Shown in pieces: positions 53,455 to 62,210 of a DNA stretch of 64,000 nucleotides; position 1 is the first letter of the stretch, and the number at the start of each line of letters is the position of its first letter. This DNA comes from Christiangramia sediminis (lineage in GTDB: Bacteria > Bacteroidota > Bacteroidia > Flavobacteriales > Flavobacteriaceae), in contig NZ_JAJBZG010000002.1 of assembly GCF_020552705.1 (NCBI RefSeq), positions 558,001 to 622,000 on the forward strand, read 5' to 3'. Below the pieces are notes generated by a model, which was not told the DNA's origin, made no database searches, and was given only the letters and a program-made list of their open reading frames with translations. Position numbers and translations under genes: made by a program.

Positions 53455-54306
53455 CTAATTATCATTGCTTCTATCAGAAGTATGAATTTTAAAGGTGAGT
53501 ACCGGTATTACAAAATGGTTCGCAATTTCTTCACCAACGCTACCAAAAAATTGATATGCAATTCCTTTATGGCCGTGGGTAAGAATTACGATAGCATCTG
53601 ATCCTGTTTCTCTGGAGAAATTTAAAATCCCTTTTTCCAGAGAGTAATCATTATAATAAACAACTTTGTCCTGAATTCCCATATCTTCCATTCCGGCTTC
53701 TTCAAAGAAATTATGAACCCTCGCCCTCATATCGATGGTACTTAGAAAATTCTGAACCAGATTCACATATAACAGGGCTGGCTCACAATTAAAGTTCTTT
53801 AGAAAGTTTAAAGCTTCCTTAAATGTTTTAATTCCTTCCAGATCAAAATCAAAAGCGATTACTGCTTTTTTAATATTGAAATCTTTTATCCTTTTTTTAA
53901 TAACCAAAACCGGGGTCTCTGACCAGCGGATAACTTTTTCTGTATTAGAACCTATAAAAAATTCTTTTATCCCGCTACTACCCTGAGAACCCATCACAAT
54001 CAAACTTGACTTATATTCTTTCGAGATTTCATTTATTTCCCGAAATAATTTATCGTTCCTTATTGTGACTACTACTGGAATGTTTTTTAAATATTCTTTT
54101 TTCAGAAATGATTTAAACCTATCTTTTGCTATTTGCCTATAGTGAGGAGCTTGGTGCTCTTCATTTTTAATAAGTACAGATTCAGACCACCCCAACATAT
54201 GTAATACTACTATTTTGCTATTTTGCCTTCTGGCAATACTGGCAGCAACCTCCAGGGCATATTCAGAATATTCTGAAAAATCTACAGGAACTAGTATAGT
54301 CTTCAT
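53455..54306 (-). CDS. Tandem-domain universal stress protein, Usp-D
   Basis: 283 residues. Domain 1: MKTILVPVDFSEYSEYALEVAASIARR with a complete ATP loop (IVMGSQGSSGIKEFFIGSNTEKVIRWSETPVLVIKK). Domain 2 from AVIAFDFDLEGIKTFKEALNFL also has a late loop-like HGHKGIAYQFFGSVGEEIANH. Convergent with the peroxiredoxin gene. Single gene with operator 7 upstream. Confidence 0.9.
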   Translation of the reverse strand: MKTILVPVDFSEYSEYALEVAASIARRQNSKIVVLHMLGWSESVLIKNEEHQAPHYRQIAKDRFKSFLKKEYLKNIPVVVTIRNDKLFREINEISKEYKSSLIVMGSQGSSGIKEFFIGSNTEKVIRWSETPVLVIKKRIKDFNIKKAVIAFDFDLEGIKTFKEALNFLKNFNCEPALLYVNLVQNFLSTIDMRARVHNFFEEAGMEDMGIQDKVVYYNDYSLEKGILNFSRETGSDAIVILTHGHKGIAYQFFGSVGEEIANHFVIPVLTFKIHTSDRSNDN

Positions 54307-54384
54307 GATCTATGGAATTATAAGGATATAATAAATAATTAAACCCCATTAAAATACTCATTATCAAATTACTAAATAAGACTT

Positions 54385-54427
54385 TAAATTTAATTTATTC
54401 TGAATTTAGAAAATATGATAATTATCA
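54385..54427 (-). promoter_or_regulatory. Island operator 7 with -7 box (Usp-D)
   Basis: TGATAATTATCA (54416-54427, exact), 23 bases, then TAAATTTA (54385-54392, read on the minus strand). Confidence 0.75.
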
Positions 54428-54518
54428 AAGCATATTTTAGAATAAGAAGCTTTCAGGGTTTTTGTTCCAAACACTTCCACTTTCATTGAAACTCCTAATC
54501 AACTCATTTAAGCGCAAC

Positions 54519-54561
54519 TGATCAATGTCATTTCACTTCTTTATACTCTTACTTAACTTTA
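54519..54561 (+). promoter_or_regulatory. Island operator 8 with -7 box (Usp-E)
   Basis: TGAT-CAAT-GTCA (54519-54530; one mismatch), 23 bases, then TAACTTTA (54554-54561). The next gene on this strand starts 230 bases further on. Confidence 0.6.
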
Positions 54562-54792
54562 AAACATATACGGCTAAGAAACCCAAAATATGGGAAGGTT
54601 GTATGTATTAAAGAATTAAAAAGTTTAGAAATTCAGAAAACCTAAATCTCGAATAATTAATCAAAACGTGAATTTCTAGAGGTTTCAAGCTAAGTGTAGG
54701 TGAGATATAATTTCGGCTTTGGTTCACTGGAGATTTAGATTAGCCTGGCTTTGGGATTGGACTTAAACCTATCAAAATTTAAATAATGAAAC

Positions 54793-55665
54793 ATGAAAAA
54801 TATACTTCTAGCTACAGATTTTTCTAAGAATGCTTACTGTGCACTCCACTATATCACTAATCTCTTAAGGGAGGAAGAATGTAGATTTTTTATTGCTAAT
54901 TTTTATGGGGAAAATATCAATCAAAGGATGTATTCCAGGATTGGTGAAGAAAAAAACAAAAAAATAGAGGCATTAAGGATCGAAGCTGAAGAAGCAGCCT
55001 TAGAACTTAAGCATCAAATAATTCGAGATAGTCCGTTTAAAAAGCATCACTTTCAAACGATAGTATCCCAAAATAAGCTCATTGAGGGAGTTAAAAACTT
55101 AATTGCAGAAAAGAATATCATGCTAATGGTTATGGGCGCGAGAGGTATTTCCAATTTAAAAACCAGGCTATTTGGTACCAGCACTACAAAAGTGGTTGAG
55201 AGCTCACTATCCATACCTCTCCTGGTAGTCCCCCGGGAAGTGAATTATAAAATTCCTAAAAAGATTGCATTTGCTTCAGAACTGATACTCCCCTTTTATG
55301 ACAACAGTTTAGATCTATTGGTGAATATTGCAAGTACTTATAAGTCTAAAATAATTCTGGTCCATATTGGTGAGGAAGATTCATTACTTTCACAACAACG
55401 GGAGAATTTGAATAAATTTCAGAATTTAATGCCTAAGAAAGAAATAACCAAAATATGGCTATCCCAGGAGGGCTCCCTGTCCAAAACCATTGCAGATTAT
55501 GTGAAGCGGTATCAAATAGACCTGCTCACTATGATTTATTATAAACATAATTTTCTGGATAAATTATTTCGTGAAAATATAATGATGAAGATAGATCTAC
55601 ACTCCTCTTTTCCTCTTCTCATTCTCCCCGCTTTCCCACGTTTAATCCCCAAACAGGAAAGTTAG
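54793..55665 (+). CDS. Tandem-domain universal stress protein, Usp-E
   Basis: 290 residues. Domain 1: MKNILLATDFSKNAYCALHYITNLLR, loop VMGARGISNLKTRLFGTSTTKVVESSLSIPLLVVPRE. Domain 2 from IAFASELILPFYDNSLDLLVNI is divergent. Most similar in layout to Usp-A, B and C. Only plus-strand Usp of the island; its ATG at 54793 overlaps an out-of-frame ATG at 54786. Confidence 0.9.
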   Translation: MKNILLATDFSKNAYCALHYITNLLREEECRFFIANFYGENINQRMYSRIGEEKNKKIEALRIEAEEAALELKHQIIRDSPFKKHHFQTIVSQNKLIEGVKNLIAEKNIMLMVMGARGISNLKTRLFGTSTTKVVESSLSIPLLVVPREVNYKIPKKIAFASELILPFYDNSLDLLVNIASTYKSKIILVHIGEEDSLLSQQRENLNKFQNLMPKKEITKIWLSQEGSLSKTIADYVKRYQIDLLTMIYYKHNFLDKLFRENIMMKIDLHSSFPLLILPAFPRLIPKQES

Positions 55666-55725
55666 ATGCAGTGTAATCAATAAAAAACAGGTATACTAAA
55701 ATAACCACCTAAGGTATCTTAAACG

Positions 55726-55737
55726 TGATTTGTATCA
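55726..55737. promoter_or_regulatory. Orphan exact dyad in a convergent gap
   Basis: TGAT-TTGT-ATCA matches the island operator but lies between the 3' ends of Usp-E and the PEP synthase gene. A TATTTTAG box on the minus strand (55696-55703) is at 22 bases, not 23. It would drive transcription antisense to Usp-E, or be chance. Confidence 0.4.
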
Positions 55738-55764
55738 CACACAATTTTTATTATAAATCATTTT

Positions 55765-58143
55765 CTAAACTTTTACCTCCCTCTCTGCGATATTCATATT
55801 TTTAATTCCTTTAATTAGCGCATCCGGATTATAGGAAATACTGTCTATTCCATTATTAATTAAAAATATTGCAAATTCAGGAAAATCGCTTGGAGCCTGG
55901 CCGCATAAACCAATTTTTATCCCAGATTCCTTAGCTTTTTTAATCGCCAGTGCAATCATCTGTTTAACTGCCGGGTCATTTTCATCAAAAATTTCTGCCA
56001 TAAGCTGGGAATCACGGTCTACTCCCAGCATTAGCTGGGTGAGATCGTTAGATCCAATAGAAAAACCATCAAAAATCTTAGCAAATTCACTGGCAAGGAT
56101 AATATTGCTGGGGATTTCTATCATCATATAAATCTCAAGATCATTTACTTTTTGTTGTAACCCATAATTTGCCATGATGTCAATTACTTTTTTTCCCTCC
56201 TCTAAAGTTCTGCAAAATGGGATCATCACTTTTACATTGAACAATCCCATCTCATCCCTAACTCTTTTTATAGCCTCACATTCAAGTTTAAAACCTTCAC
56301 TATAAAGTTCACTGTAATATCTTGAAGCTCCTCTAAATCCGAGCATTGGATTTTCTTCTTTTGGTTCAAATTGTTGTCCTCCAATCAGATTTGCATATTC
56401 ATTCGTTTTAAAATCGCTCATCCTCACAATTACTTCTTTAGGATAAAAAGCTGCCGCAATAGTCCCTATACCCTGGCTAAGTTTATCGATAAAAAAAACT
56501 TCCTTGCTAGGATAATTTTTAGTTAGGATTTCAATTTGGTTCTTTGCTGCAGAGTCGAGTAAATCCTGGAATTTAACCAAGGCCATTGGGTGAGCCTTGA
56601 TCATATGGGTTATTATAAATTCCATGCGTAACAATCCTACCCCATTATTGGGGTAAAATGAAAGTTCAAAAGCTTTATCAGGGTCTGCCAGGATAAATTT
56701 GGCTTCTGTTTTGGGTAGATGAAAATCATCAAAATTGATCTTATTTTCCACATAATGAATTTGTCCTTTGTAGACTTTTCCCGTACTACCTTCAGCACAG
56801 GAAACAGTTATAGGTTCACCGTTCCTTATGATATTTGTAGCATTATTGGTACCCACCACTGCCGGCACCCCTAACTCCCGGGCCACAATAGCGGCGTGAC
56901 TGGTCCTGCCGCCACTATTTGTTATGATACCTCCCGCTTTCTTAAGTAAGGGATCCCAATCGGGGCTGGTGTTGTCTGTAACTATAATATCTCCGCTCTC
57001 CAATTTATGGGAATCTCTTGGGGAATCCAGAATTCTGGCGGTTCCAATAACAATTTTAGAACCTATCGCACTTCCTGTAACAAGAACTTCTCCCTGTTCT
57101 TTTAATTTATATTCTGTAAAAGAGCTGGAAGATTTAGAATGATGCACTGTTTCTGGCCTGGCCTGCGTAATGAAAAGATTTTGGGTGATCCCATCTTTTG
57201 CCCATTCAATATCCATAGGTTTATTGTAATGATCTTCAATGGCCAAACACCATTTGGAAAGCTGTAGTACTTCGGCATCTGTTAAAATATACCGGTTTTG
57301 TTTTGAGACTTCTGTATTTATATTCGTTATAGAAGAATGTCCATTGGAATCAGCATAAATCATGGTTTTGGCTTTATCCCCCATTTTCTTTTGAATAATT
57401 GCATTTTTACCCTGCTTTAGAGTTGGCTTAAAAACATAAAATTCATCTGGATTTACGGTTCCCTGTACAATGTTTTCTCCTAATCCCCAAACTCCCGAAA
57501 GATGTATAACCTCTTTAAAACCAGATTCGGGATCTATAGTGAAAGCAATACCGGAGCATCCGGCATCAGACCTTACCATCTTTTGAACCCCTACAGATAA
57601 TGCTACGCTATCGTGTTTAAAACCCTTATCTTCTCTATATTTTATTGCTCTATCGGTATAAAGTGAAGCAAAGCATTTTTTCACTGCCTCCATTAGGGAT
57701 ACTTCTCCCTTAATATTTAAATAGGTTTCATGCTGCCCTGCAAAACTTGCTGTGGGTAAATCTTCAGCAGTAGCGCTGCTCCTTACGGCAACTTCAATAG
57801 GCTCATTGCCACTTAACTCACGATAAAATAATTTTATTTCTTCTGTAAATTTTTCTGAAAAACTGGCAGCCATGATTAGCTTTCTAGCCTCGGAACCTAT
57901 CTTTTCAAGATTGGAGTACTCTTTTCTATCCAAGTTATTTAAAAGGTTTATCAAAGACTGTCTGATATTGTTTTCTTTTAAAAAAATTCTAAAGGCCTTA
58001 GCAGTGGTGGCAAAACCATTGGGAATATGAATTCCCTTGCCCGATAATTCATTATACATTTCTCCCAAAGAAGCATTTTTCCCGCCTACCATCGCTATAT
58101 CGTGGAGACCTATTTCCTGAAATTTCACAACCAGAGCTTCCAT
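55765..58143 (-). CDS. ppsA: Phosphoenolpyruvate synthase
   Basis: 792 residues, standard length. N-terminal ATP-grasp part (KNASLGEMYNEL, VRSSATAEDLPTASFAGQHETYL), phosphohistidine domain with His416 in GGRTSHAAIVARELGVPAVVG, and a C-terminal TIM barrel (LLRMEFIITH, MLGFRGASRYYS, IGLCGQAPSD). Converts pyruvate, ATP and water to PEP, AMP and phosphate in gluconeogenesis. It follows a small membrane-protein gene after 12 bases, behind operator 9. Confidence 0.96.
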   Translation of the reverse strand: MEALVVKFQEIGLHDIAMVGGKNASLGEMYNELSGKGIHIPNGFATTAKAFRIFLKENNIRQSLINLLNNLDRKEYSNLEKIGSEARKLIMAASFSEKFTEEIKLFYRELSGNEPIEVAVRSSATAEDLPTASFAGQHETYLNIKGEVSLMEAVKKCFASLYTDRAIKYREDKGFKHDSVALSVGVQKMVRSDAGCSGIAFTIDPESGFKEVIHLSGVWGLGENIVQGTVNPDEFYVFKPTLKQGKNAIIQKKMGDKAKTMIYADSNGHSSITNINTEVSKQNRYILTDAEVLQLSKWCLAIEDHYNKPMDIEWAKDGITQNLFITQARPETVHHSKSSSSFTEYKLKEQGEVLVTGSAIGSKIVIGTARILDSPRDSHKLESGDIIVTDNTSPDWDPLLKKAGGIITNSGGRTSHAAIVARELGVPAVVGTNNATNIIRNGEPITVSCAEGSTGKVYKGQIHYVENKINFDDFHLPKTEAKFILADPDKAFELSFYPNNGVGLLRMEFIITHMIKAHPMALVKFQDLLDSAAKNQIEILTKNYPSKEVFFIDKLSQGIGTIAAAFYPKEVIVRMSDFKTNEYANLIGGQQFEPKEENPMLGFRGASRYYSELYSEGFKLECEAIKRVRDEMGLFNVKVMIPFCRTLEEGKKVIDIMANYGLQQKVNDLEIYMMIEIPSNIILASEFAKIFDGFSIGSNDLTQLMLGVDRDSQLMAEIFDENDPAVKQMIALAIKKAKESGIKIGLCGQAPSDFPEFAIFLINNGIDSISYNPDALIKGIKNMNIAEREVKV

Positions 58144-58155
58144 TATTTAAAGTAT

Positions 58156-58545
58156 TTAATATAAAATCAATTGATATCCCATATTCAATAAATACAATCC
58201 CAGGATAAATAATAACATGTATAACACCTGTACCAGTTTAATATTTACTTCTAATAAAAAATTAGTGGCCATTTGCTGAAAAGCGAATAATACAATTCCC
58301 AGAATTAGAGAAGTCCATCCAATAAGGGTGATTATAATCGTCCAGTTGGATTCCCAGGAATTGTGCAGTAAAATATTGACCAAACCAATTACAGTGGCCA
58401 GAAACGAAGCGATAATCACAAACTTCTGGTCTTTAAGATCCTCGAAAATCTGTTTAATTCGGGAAGGTCGTACGCTTAAGGTGGTAAAGAAAATAAGTAG
58501 ATACCATCCCCAAAATTTCGCTAAAATGATAGATACTTCCATCAT
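58156..58545 (-). CDS. Small membrane protein upstream of ppsA
   Basis: 129 residues with four hydrophobic segments (IILAKFWGWYLLIFFTTL, FVIIASFLATVIGLVNILL, WTIIITLIGWTSLILGIVLFAF, VLYMLLFILGLYLLNMGY). Family not recognised. First gene of the operon with ppsA; starts at ATG 58545 or at the second ATG at 58542. Confidence 0.7.
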   Translation of the reverse strand: MMEVSIILAKFWGWYLLIFFTTLSVRPSRIKQIFEDLKDQKFVIIASFLATVIGLVNILLHNSWESNWTIIITLIGWTSLILGIVLFAFQQMATNFLLEVNIKLVQVLYMLLFILGLYLLNMGYQLILY

Positions 58546-58859
58546 GAGTTTTCTTTAATTCATCATCTAATTTAGAATGCATCAACCACATTAGAAATGA
58601 TATATATCATTCTAAAGTTTGGAGTAAAACTGGAAATTTGATAAAATAAGAAGATATGATTGAGCTGAAGTAAATGTTGAAAATCATACTTACAGATGTT
58701 TACCGTTATGAATTTCAATTCATTTTAGATAGATGTTGAAGCTAGGTTCTACAATGATCTTTTATAGGAAAAACATCAATACTCAAATTAATTCTCAGAA
58801 AATCCGTATTTTAAAATTAGCTGAAATAGCTTGGGATTTTAATGCAATAAAAGATTTAT
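58546..58859. other. Divergent intergenic region, 314 bases
   Basis: Between the small membrane protein and the patatin gene. It holds operator 9 (leftward), a weak rightward match at 58675-58686, and the perfect palindrome ATGAATT-TC-AATTCAT (58708-58723). Confidence 0.5.
58567..58609 (-). promoter_or_regulatory. Island operator 9 with -7 box (membrane protein-ppsA)
   Basis: TGATATATATCA (58598-58609, exact), 23 bases, then TAAATTAG on the minus strand (58567-58574). Confidence 0.72.
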
Positions 58860-59663
58860 ATGAATATAGGTTTGGTGTTATCTGGTGGTGGGGCGCGCGG
58901 AGTAGCGCAAATTGGCTTTATAAAAGCTTTGGAGGAATACGGGATCAATATCACCCATATTTCTGGAACCAGTGCGGGTGCTATCATTGGAGCTATGTAT
59001 GCTTCCGGCGCTTCATGGGAAAGAATTCTTGGGTTCTTTAAATCGGTGCCTATTTTTCACTATAAACGTTATGCCCGTAATAAACCGGGATTTATAGATA
59101 CAGCAAAATTTCACCAGGAGTTCTTAAAATTTTTCACAGAAGATAATTTCAGTATCCTGCAAAAAAAACTCTATGTAAACACCACTAATTTAATAGATGG
59201 AAATTTAAGGATCTTTGAAACCGGAGAGCTCATTAATCCCTTATTAGCATCTGCATCCATCCCGGGTATATTTACTCCCGTTCAATTTAAGAAAGGTTTA
59301 TTTGCCGATGGCGGTATTGTAAATAATTTCCCCGTGGAACCATTACAAGCCAGTTGTGACAAAATTATCGGGGGTTACGTGAATCCGTTGAAAAACATTC
59401 ATCCAAATGGTTTAAAGCATTCCTATCAGGTTATTACCCGGGCATATCAAATTAGCCTGGATCATCAATGTCTTTCAAAATTCAAATACTGTGATATCAT
59501 GTTTTGTCCAGGCGAACTCGAAAACTATGGAATATTCAGCTTAAAAACCATGGATAAAATTTTTAACATAGGCTATATGGAAGCTAAAAAAGTATTGGAA
59601 GAAAAAGCTCCTCTTTTTATTGAAAATACTGAAAAGATCAAAAATAGTATCGCCAAAGAATAA
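58860..59663 (+). CDS. Patatin-like phospholipase
   Basis: 267 residues from the ATG at 58860 (MNIGLVLSGGGARGVAQIGF). Oxyanion motif GGGARG, nucleophile Ser in GTSAG and catalytic Asp in ADGGIVNN are all present, giving a complete Ser-Asp dyad. RssA-like size without signal peptide; it should hydrolyse acyl lipids at the inner face of the membrane. Convergent, with a 4-base gap, to the Mla operon, so lipid turnover is a shared theme. Confidence 0.92.
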   Translation: MNIGLVLSGGGARGVAQIGFIKALEEYGINITHISGTSAGAIIGAMYASGASWERILGFFKSVPIFHYKRYARNKPGFIDTAKFHQEFLKFFTEDNFSILQKKLYVNTTNLIDGNLRIFETGELINPLLASASIPGIFTPVQFKKGLFADGGIVNNFPVEPLQASCDKIIGGYVNPLKNIHPNGLKHSYQVITRAYQISLDHQCLSKFKYCDIMFCPGELENYGIFSLKTMDKIFNIGYMEAKKVLEEKAPLFIENTEKIKNSIAKE

Positions 59664-59667
59664 GCTT

Positions 59668-60651
59668 CTAATTTTTTTGAGCCTCTCTATTCTTTTGTCG
59701 CTCCAGTTTTCTAAAATATCCACGAAAGAAAAAATTGTGTTTCAATGCTTCCATATTTTCGTTGAGCTTTATTGAGGACTCTTTAAAATTAATCATGGTC
59801 GTATCTATATTCTCAACTAATTCCCTGTTCTGAGTGAAATAATTTAAAGCTCCTTCTCCTTCTTTAATTTCCTTTATCATTGCGTTTACATTCTTTGTAA
59901 TACCAGAAATTTCGTGACTGGAAGAGTCAAGACTTATAATTATTTTTTCCAGACGATTCCGGGCCAGCGTATCACTCAATAAAGTACCGGCAATACTTTC
60001 ATTGAAATCAATGTTAGCCAGTTCTCTGTTTATTTTTTGCATTGCCAGGGTGGTTTGTTCACTTGTTTCTTTTAGATTATTTAGAATTAGTTTTATATCC
60101 TGTGCAAGAATAGTATCACTAACCAAAACTCCTAAAGTTCCCTTTGCTTCCAGTATTTTATTAGTGATCTTAAGGAGATCTGAGGTAAGCAACGCAGCAT
60201 TTTCATTGGTTTGATTCAGAGTGGACAGCATATCGTCGGCACCTATTCTACTATAGGTTTCTATGGTATCACCAGGAATGACGGACTTTAAATTTTCTTT
60301 TCCAGGTAAAATGTTTACCACCATGCTTCCCACCAAACCATCTGAGCCTATCGTGGCAATGGCATCTTTTTTAATAAACTTACCTGTAGATTCTTCCACC
60401 ACCATTTGAACCAGGATTCTGGATTCGGCCAACATTTCAATTTTACTAACCGTTCCTACATTGATCCCCGAATATCTAACATTATTACCAATTTGTAATC
60501 CATTTACATTTTCAAATTGGGCATAAATAGAAATGTTTTTAGTGAATAAATGCTGCCTGTTTCCAATAAAGAAAAGAGCTGATATAAGTATGAGTGTTCC
60601 GAGGATCACGAAAACACCAAGTTTTATTTTTTGTGAGGTTGTTGTTGCCAT
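59668..60651 (-). CDS. mlaD: MCE-domain lipid-transport protein (MlaD-like)
   Basis: 327 residues. One N-terminal membrane helix (KLGVFVILGTLILISALFFIG), an MCE domain at about 38-115 (IYAQFENVNGLQIGNNVRYSGINVGTVSKI), and a long helical, coiled C-terminal region. It forms a ring binding phospholipids in the periplasm. Third gene of the minus-strand mlaE-mlaF-mlaD operon; MlaB and MlaC are absent, as often in Bacteroidetes. Confidence 0.9.
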   Translation of the reverse strand: MATTTSQKIKLGVFVILGTLILISALFFIGNRQHLFTKNISIYAQFENVNGLQIGNNVRYSGINVGTVSKIEMLAESRILVQMVVEESTGKFIKKDAIATIGSDGLVGSMVVNILPGKENLKSVIPGDTIETYSRIGADDMLSTLNQTNENAALLTSDLLKITNKILEAKGTLGVLVSDTILAQDIKLILNNLKETSEQTTLAMQKINRELANIDFNESIAGTLLSDTLARNRLEKIIISLDSSSHEISGITKNVNAMIKEIKEGEGALNYFTQNRELVENIDTTMINFKESSIKLNENMEALKHNFFFRGYFRKLERQKNREAQKN

Positions 60652-60656
60652 GAGCT

Positions 60657-61409
60657 TTAATTTTTAAAAAAGGCCTGTACTTTTGGATCTTTAGAATTTG
60701 ATAGCTCTTCAAAAGTTCCCTGCATATAATTGATACCATCCACCAGGAGAATCATTCGGTTGGAGATCACCCTGGCACAATCCACATCATGAGTTATTAT
60801 CAAAGAAGAGGTATTATAGGTATGTTGGATGTTTCTCATTAATTCTATGATCTCTTTAGATGTAATGGGATCGAGTCCTGTGGTTGGCTCATCATACAAG
60901 ATAATTTCCGGTTTGAGTATAAGAGCACGGGCCAGCGCCACTCTTCTTTGCATCCCTCCAGATAATTCTGAAGGCATTAGATCTATCGTATGTTCCAGAC
61001 CTACATTTCTTAAAGCTTCCTGAACCAGACTTTCAGTACTTTCATTTAGCTTAAGTTTTTTCTTGTGCCTTCTAAGTGGAAATTCAAGATTTTCACGAAC
61101 CGTCATGGAATCATACAAAGCGCTACCCTGAAATAAAAAACCAATATGGGTTCTCAATAAATCTAATTCGGCCCGACCCAGAACTTCAATATCCTGGTCT
61201 TTAATCCTTATGATTCCGCTATCAGCTTGTAAAAGACCTACCAGACATTTTATCATCACAGACTTTCCTGAACCAGATTTTCCCATTACTACAAGATTTT
61301 CACCTTCAAAAAGCTTCAGATTAAATCCGTTCAAAACAGCATTCCCGGCAAAAGATTTTTTCAGATCTTTAATCTCCAGGATAGGTTCTATGTTCTTTAG
61401 ATCTTCCAT
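60657..61409 (-). CDS. mlaF: ATP-binding subunit of the lipid transporter (MlaF-like)
   Basis: 250 residues. Walker A GKSGSGKSV, Q-loop FLFQGSALYDSMTVRENLEFPL, signature LSGGMQRR, Walker B ILYDEPTTGLDPIT and the H-loop THDVDCA. SALYDSMTVRENLEF is characteristic of MlaF. The start ATG overlaps the mlaE stop (TAATG). Confidence 0.93.
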   Translation of the reverse strand: MEDLKNIEPILEIKDLKKSFAGNAVLNGFNLKLFEGENLVVMGKSGSGKSVMIKCLVGLLQADSGIIRIKDQDIEVLGRAELDLLRTHIGFLFQGSALYDSMTVRENLEFPLRRHKKKLKLNESTESLVQEALRNVGLEHTIDLMPSELSGGMQRRVALARALILKPEIILYDEPTTGLDPITSKEIIELMRNIQHTYNTSSLIITHDVDCARVISNRMILLVDGINYMQGTFEELSNSKDPKVQAFFKN

Positions 61410-62185
61410 TAGCCATAAAATATATCTGCTGCAAAAACAGCAATAAAATCTATTACGAATAGAAGCATAGAAGTATAGACTACAGCCGCATTAGAGGCTT
61501 CCCCCACTCCCACTGTGCCTTTAGAACAATAATAACCTTTATAACATCCTACCAGACCTATGGCAAAACCAAAAAAGAAAGATTTTATGGTAGCGGGTAT
61601 CACATCTGCAAAAGTAAGTGCATCAAATACCTGATTGAAATAAAGCAGAAATGAAACTTCTCCTTTTAAATTCTCTATGATCGCGGAACCAAAAAGTGCA
61701 ATAGCATCCCCAATGAGTATTAATAGAGGCAACATTAATGTTGTTGCTACAATTCTGGTTACCACCAGATATTTAAACGGGTTGGTGCCTGAAACTTCCA
61801 TGGCGTCAATTTGTTCGGTAACTCTCATAGAACCGAGTTCTGCACCAATTCCTGAACCTATCCTGCCGGCACAAATAAGCGCGATGATCACAGGGCCAAT
61901 TTCTCTAACAATGGAAATACTAACCATAGATGGCATCCAGGATTCTGCTCCGAATTCCATAAGAGTAGGCCTGGACTGTAGCGTAAAAACCAAACCAAGG
62001 ATGAATCCCGTTACACTTACAAGCAATAGTGAGCGGTTACCCATATTATAACATTGGCGTAACAGCTCCCGGAATTCAAATGGAGATTTAAATACTTCAA
62101 TAAAAAAGCGACCGGCAAAATAAGCCATATCCCCTACTTCAGCAAAAAAACTTTTGACATTACCCCATATGGTATTGGAATCCAT
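61409..62185 (-). CDS. mlaE: Permease subunit of the lipid transporter (MlaE-like)
   Basis: 258 residues with about five membrane segments and the MlaE signature GSGIGAELGSMRVTEQIDAMEVSGTNPFKYLVVTRIVA. First gene of the operon, 33 bases behind the operator 10 -7 box. The system moves phospholipids between the membranes and keeps outer-membrane asymmetry. Confidence 0.93.
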   Translation of the reverse strand: MDSNTIWGNVKSFFAEVGDMAYFAGRFFIEVFKSPFEFRELLRQCYNMGNRSLLLVSVTGFILGLVFTLQSRPTLMEFGAESWMPSMVSISIVREIGPVIIALICAGRIGSGIGAELGSMRVTEQIDAMEVSGTNPFKYLVVTRIVATTLMLPLLILIGDAIALFGSAIIENLKGEVSFLLYFNQVFDALTFADVIPATIKSFFFGFAIGLVGCYKGYYCSKGTVGVGEASNAAVVYTSMLLFVIDFIAVFAADIFYG

Positions 62186-62210
62186 GATTCATAATGAATT
62201 GATTTTAAGT

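Larger units (their letters stand above)
54307..54792. other. Divergent intergenic region, 486 bases
   Basis: Between Usp-D (leftward) and Usp-E (rightward). It carries operator 7 (leftward) and operator 8 (rightward). A predicted start near 54567 leaves about 225 bases of untranslated leader before Usp-E at 54793. No ORF or stable hairpin recognised there. Confidence 0.55.

Noticed and set aside
58675-58686. Eleventh island operator before the patatin gene
   Set aside because: TGTT-GAAA-ATCA has one mismatch but the sequence 23 bases later (GAATTTCA) lacks the TA of the -7 box; kept only as a weak possibility.
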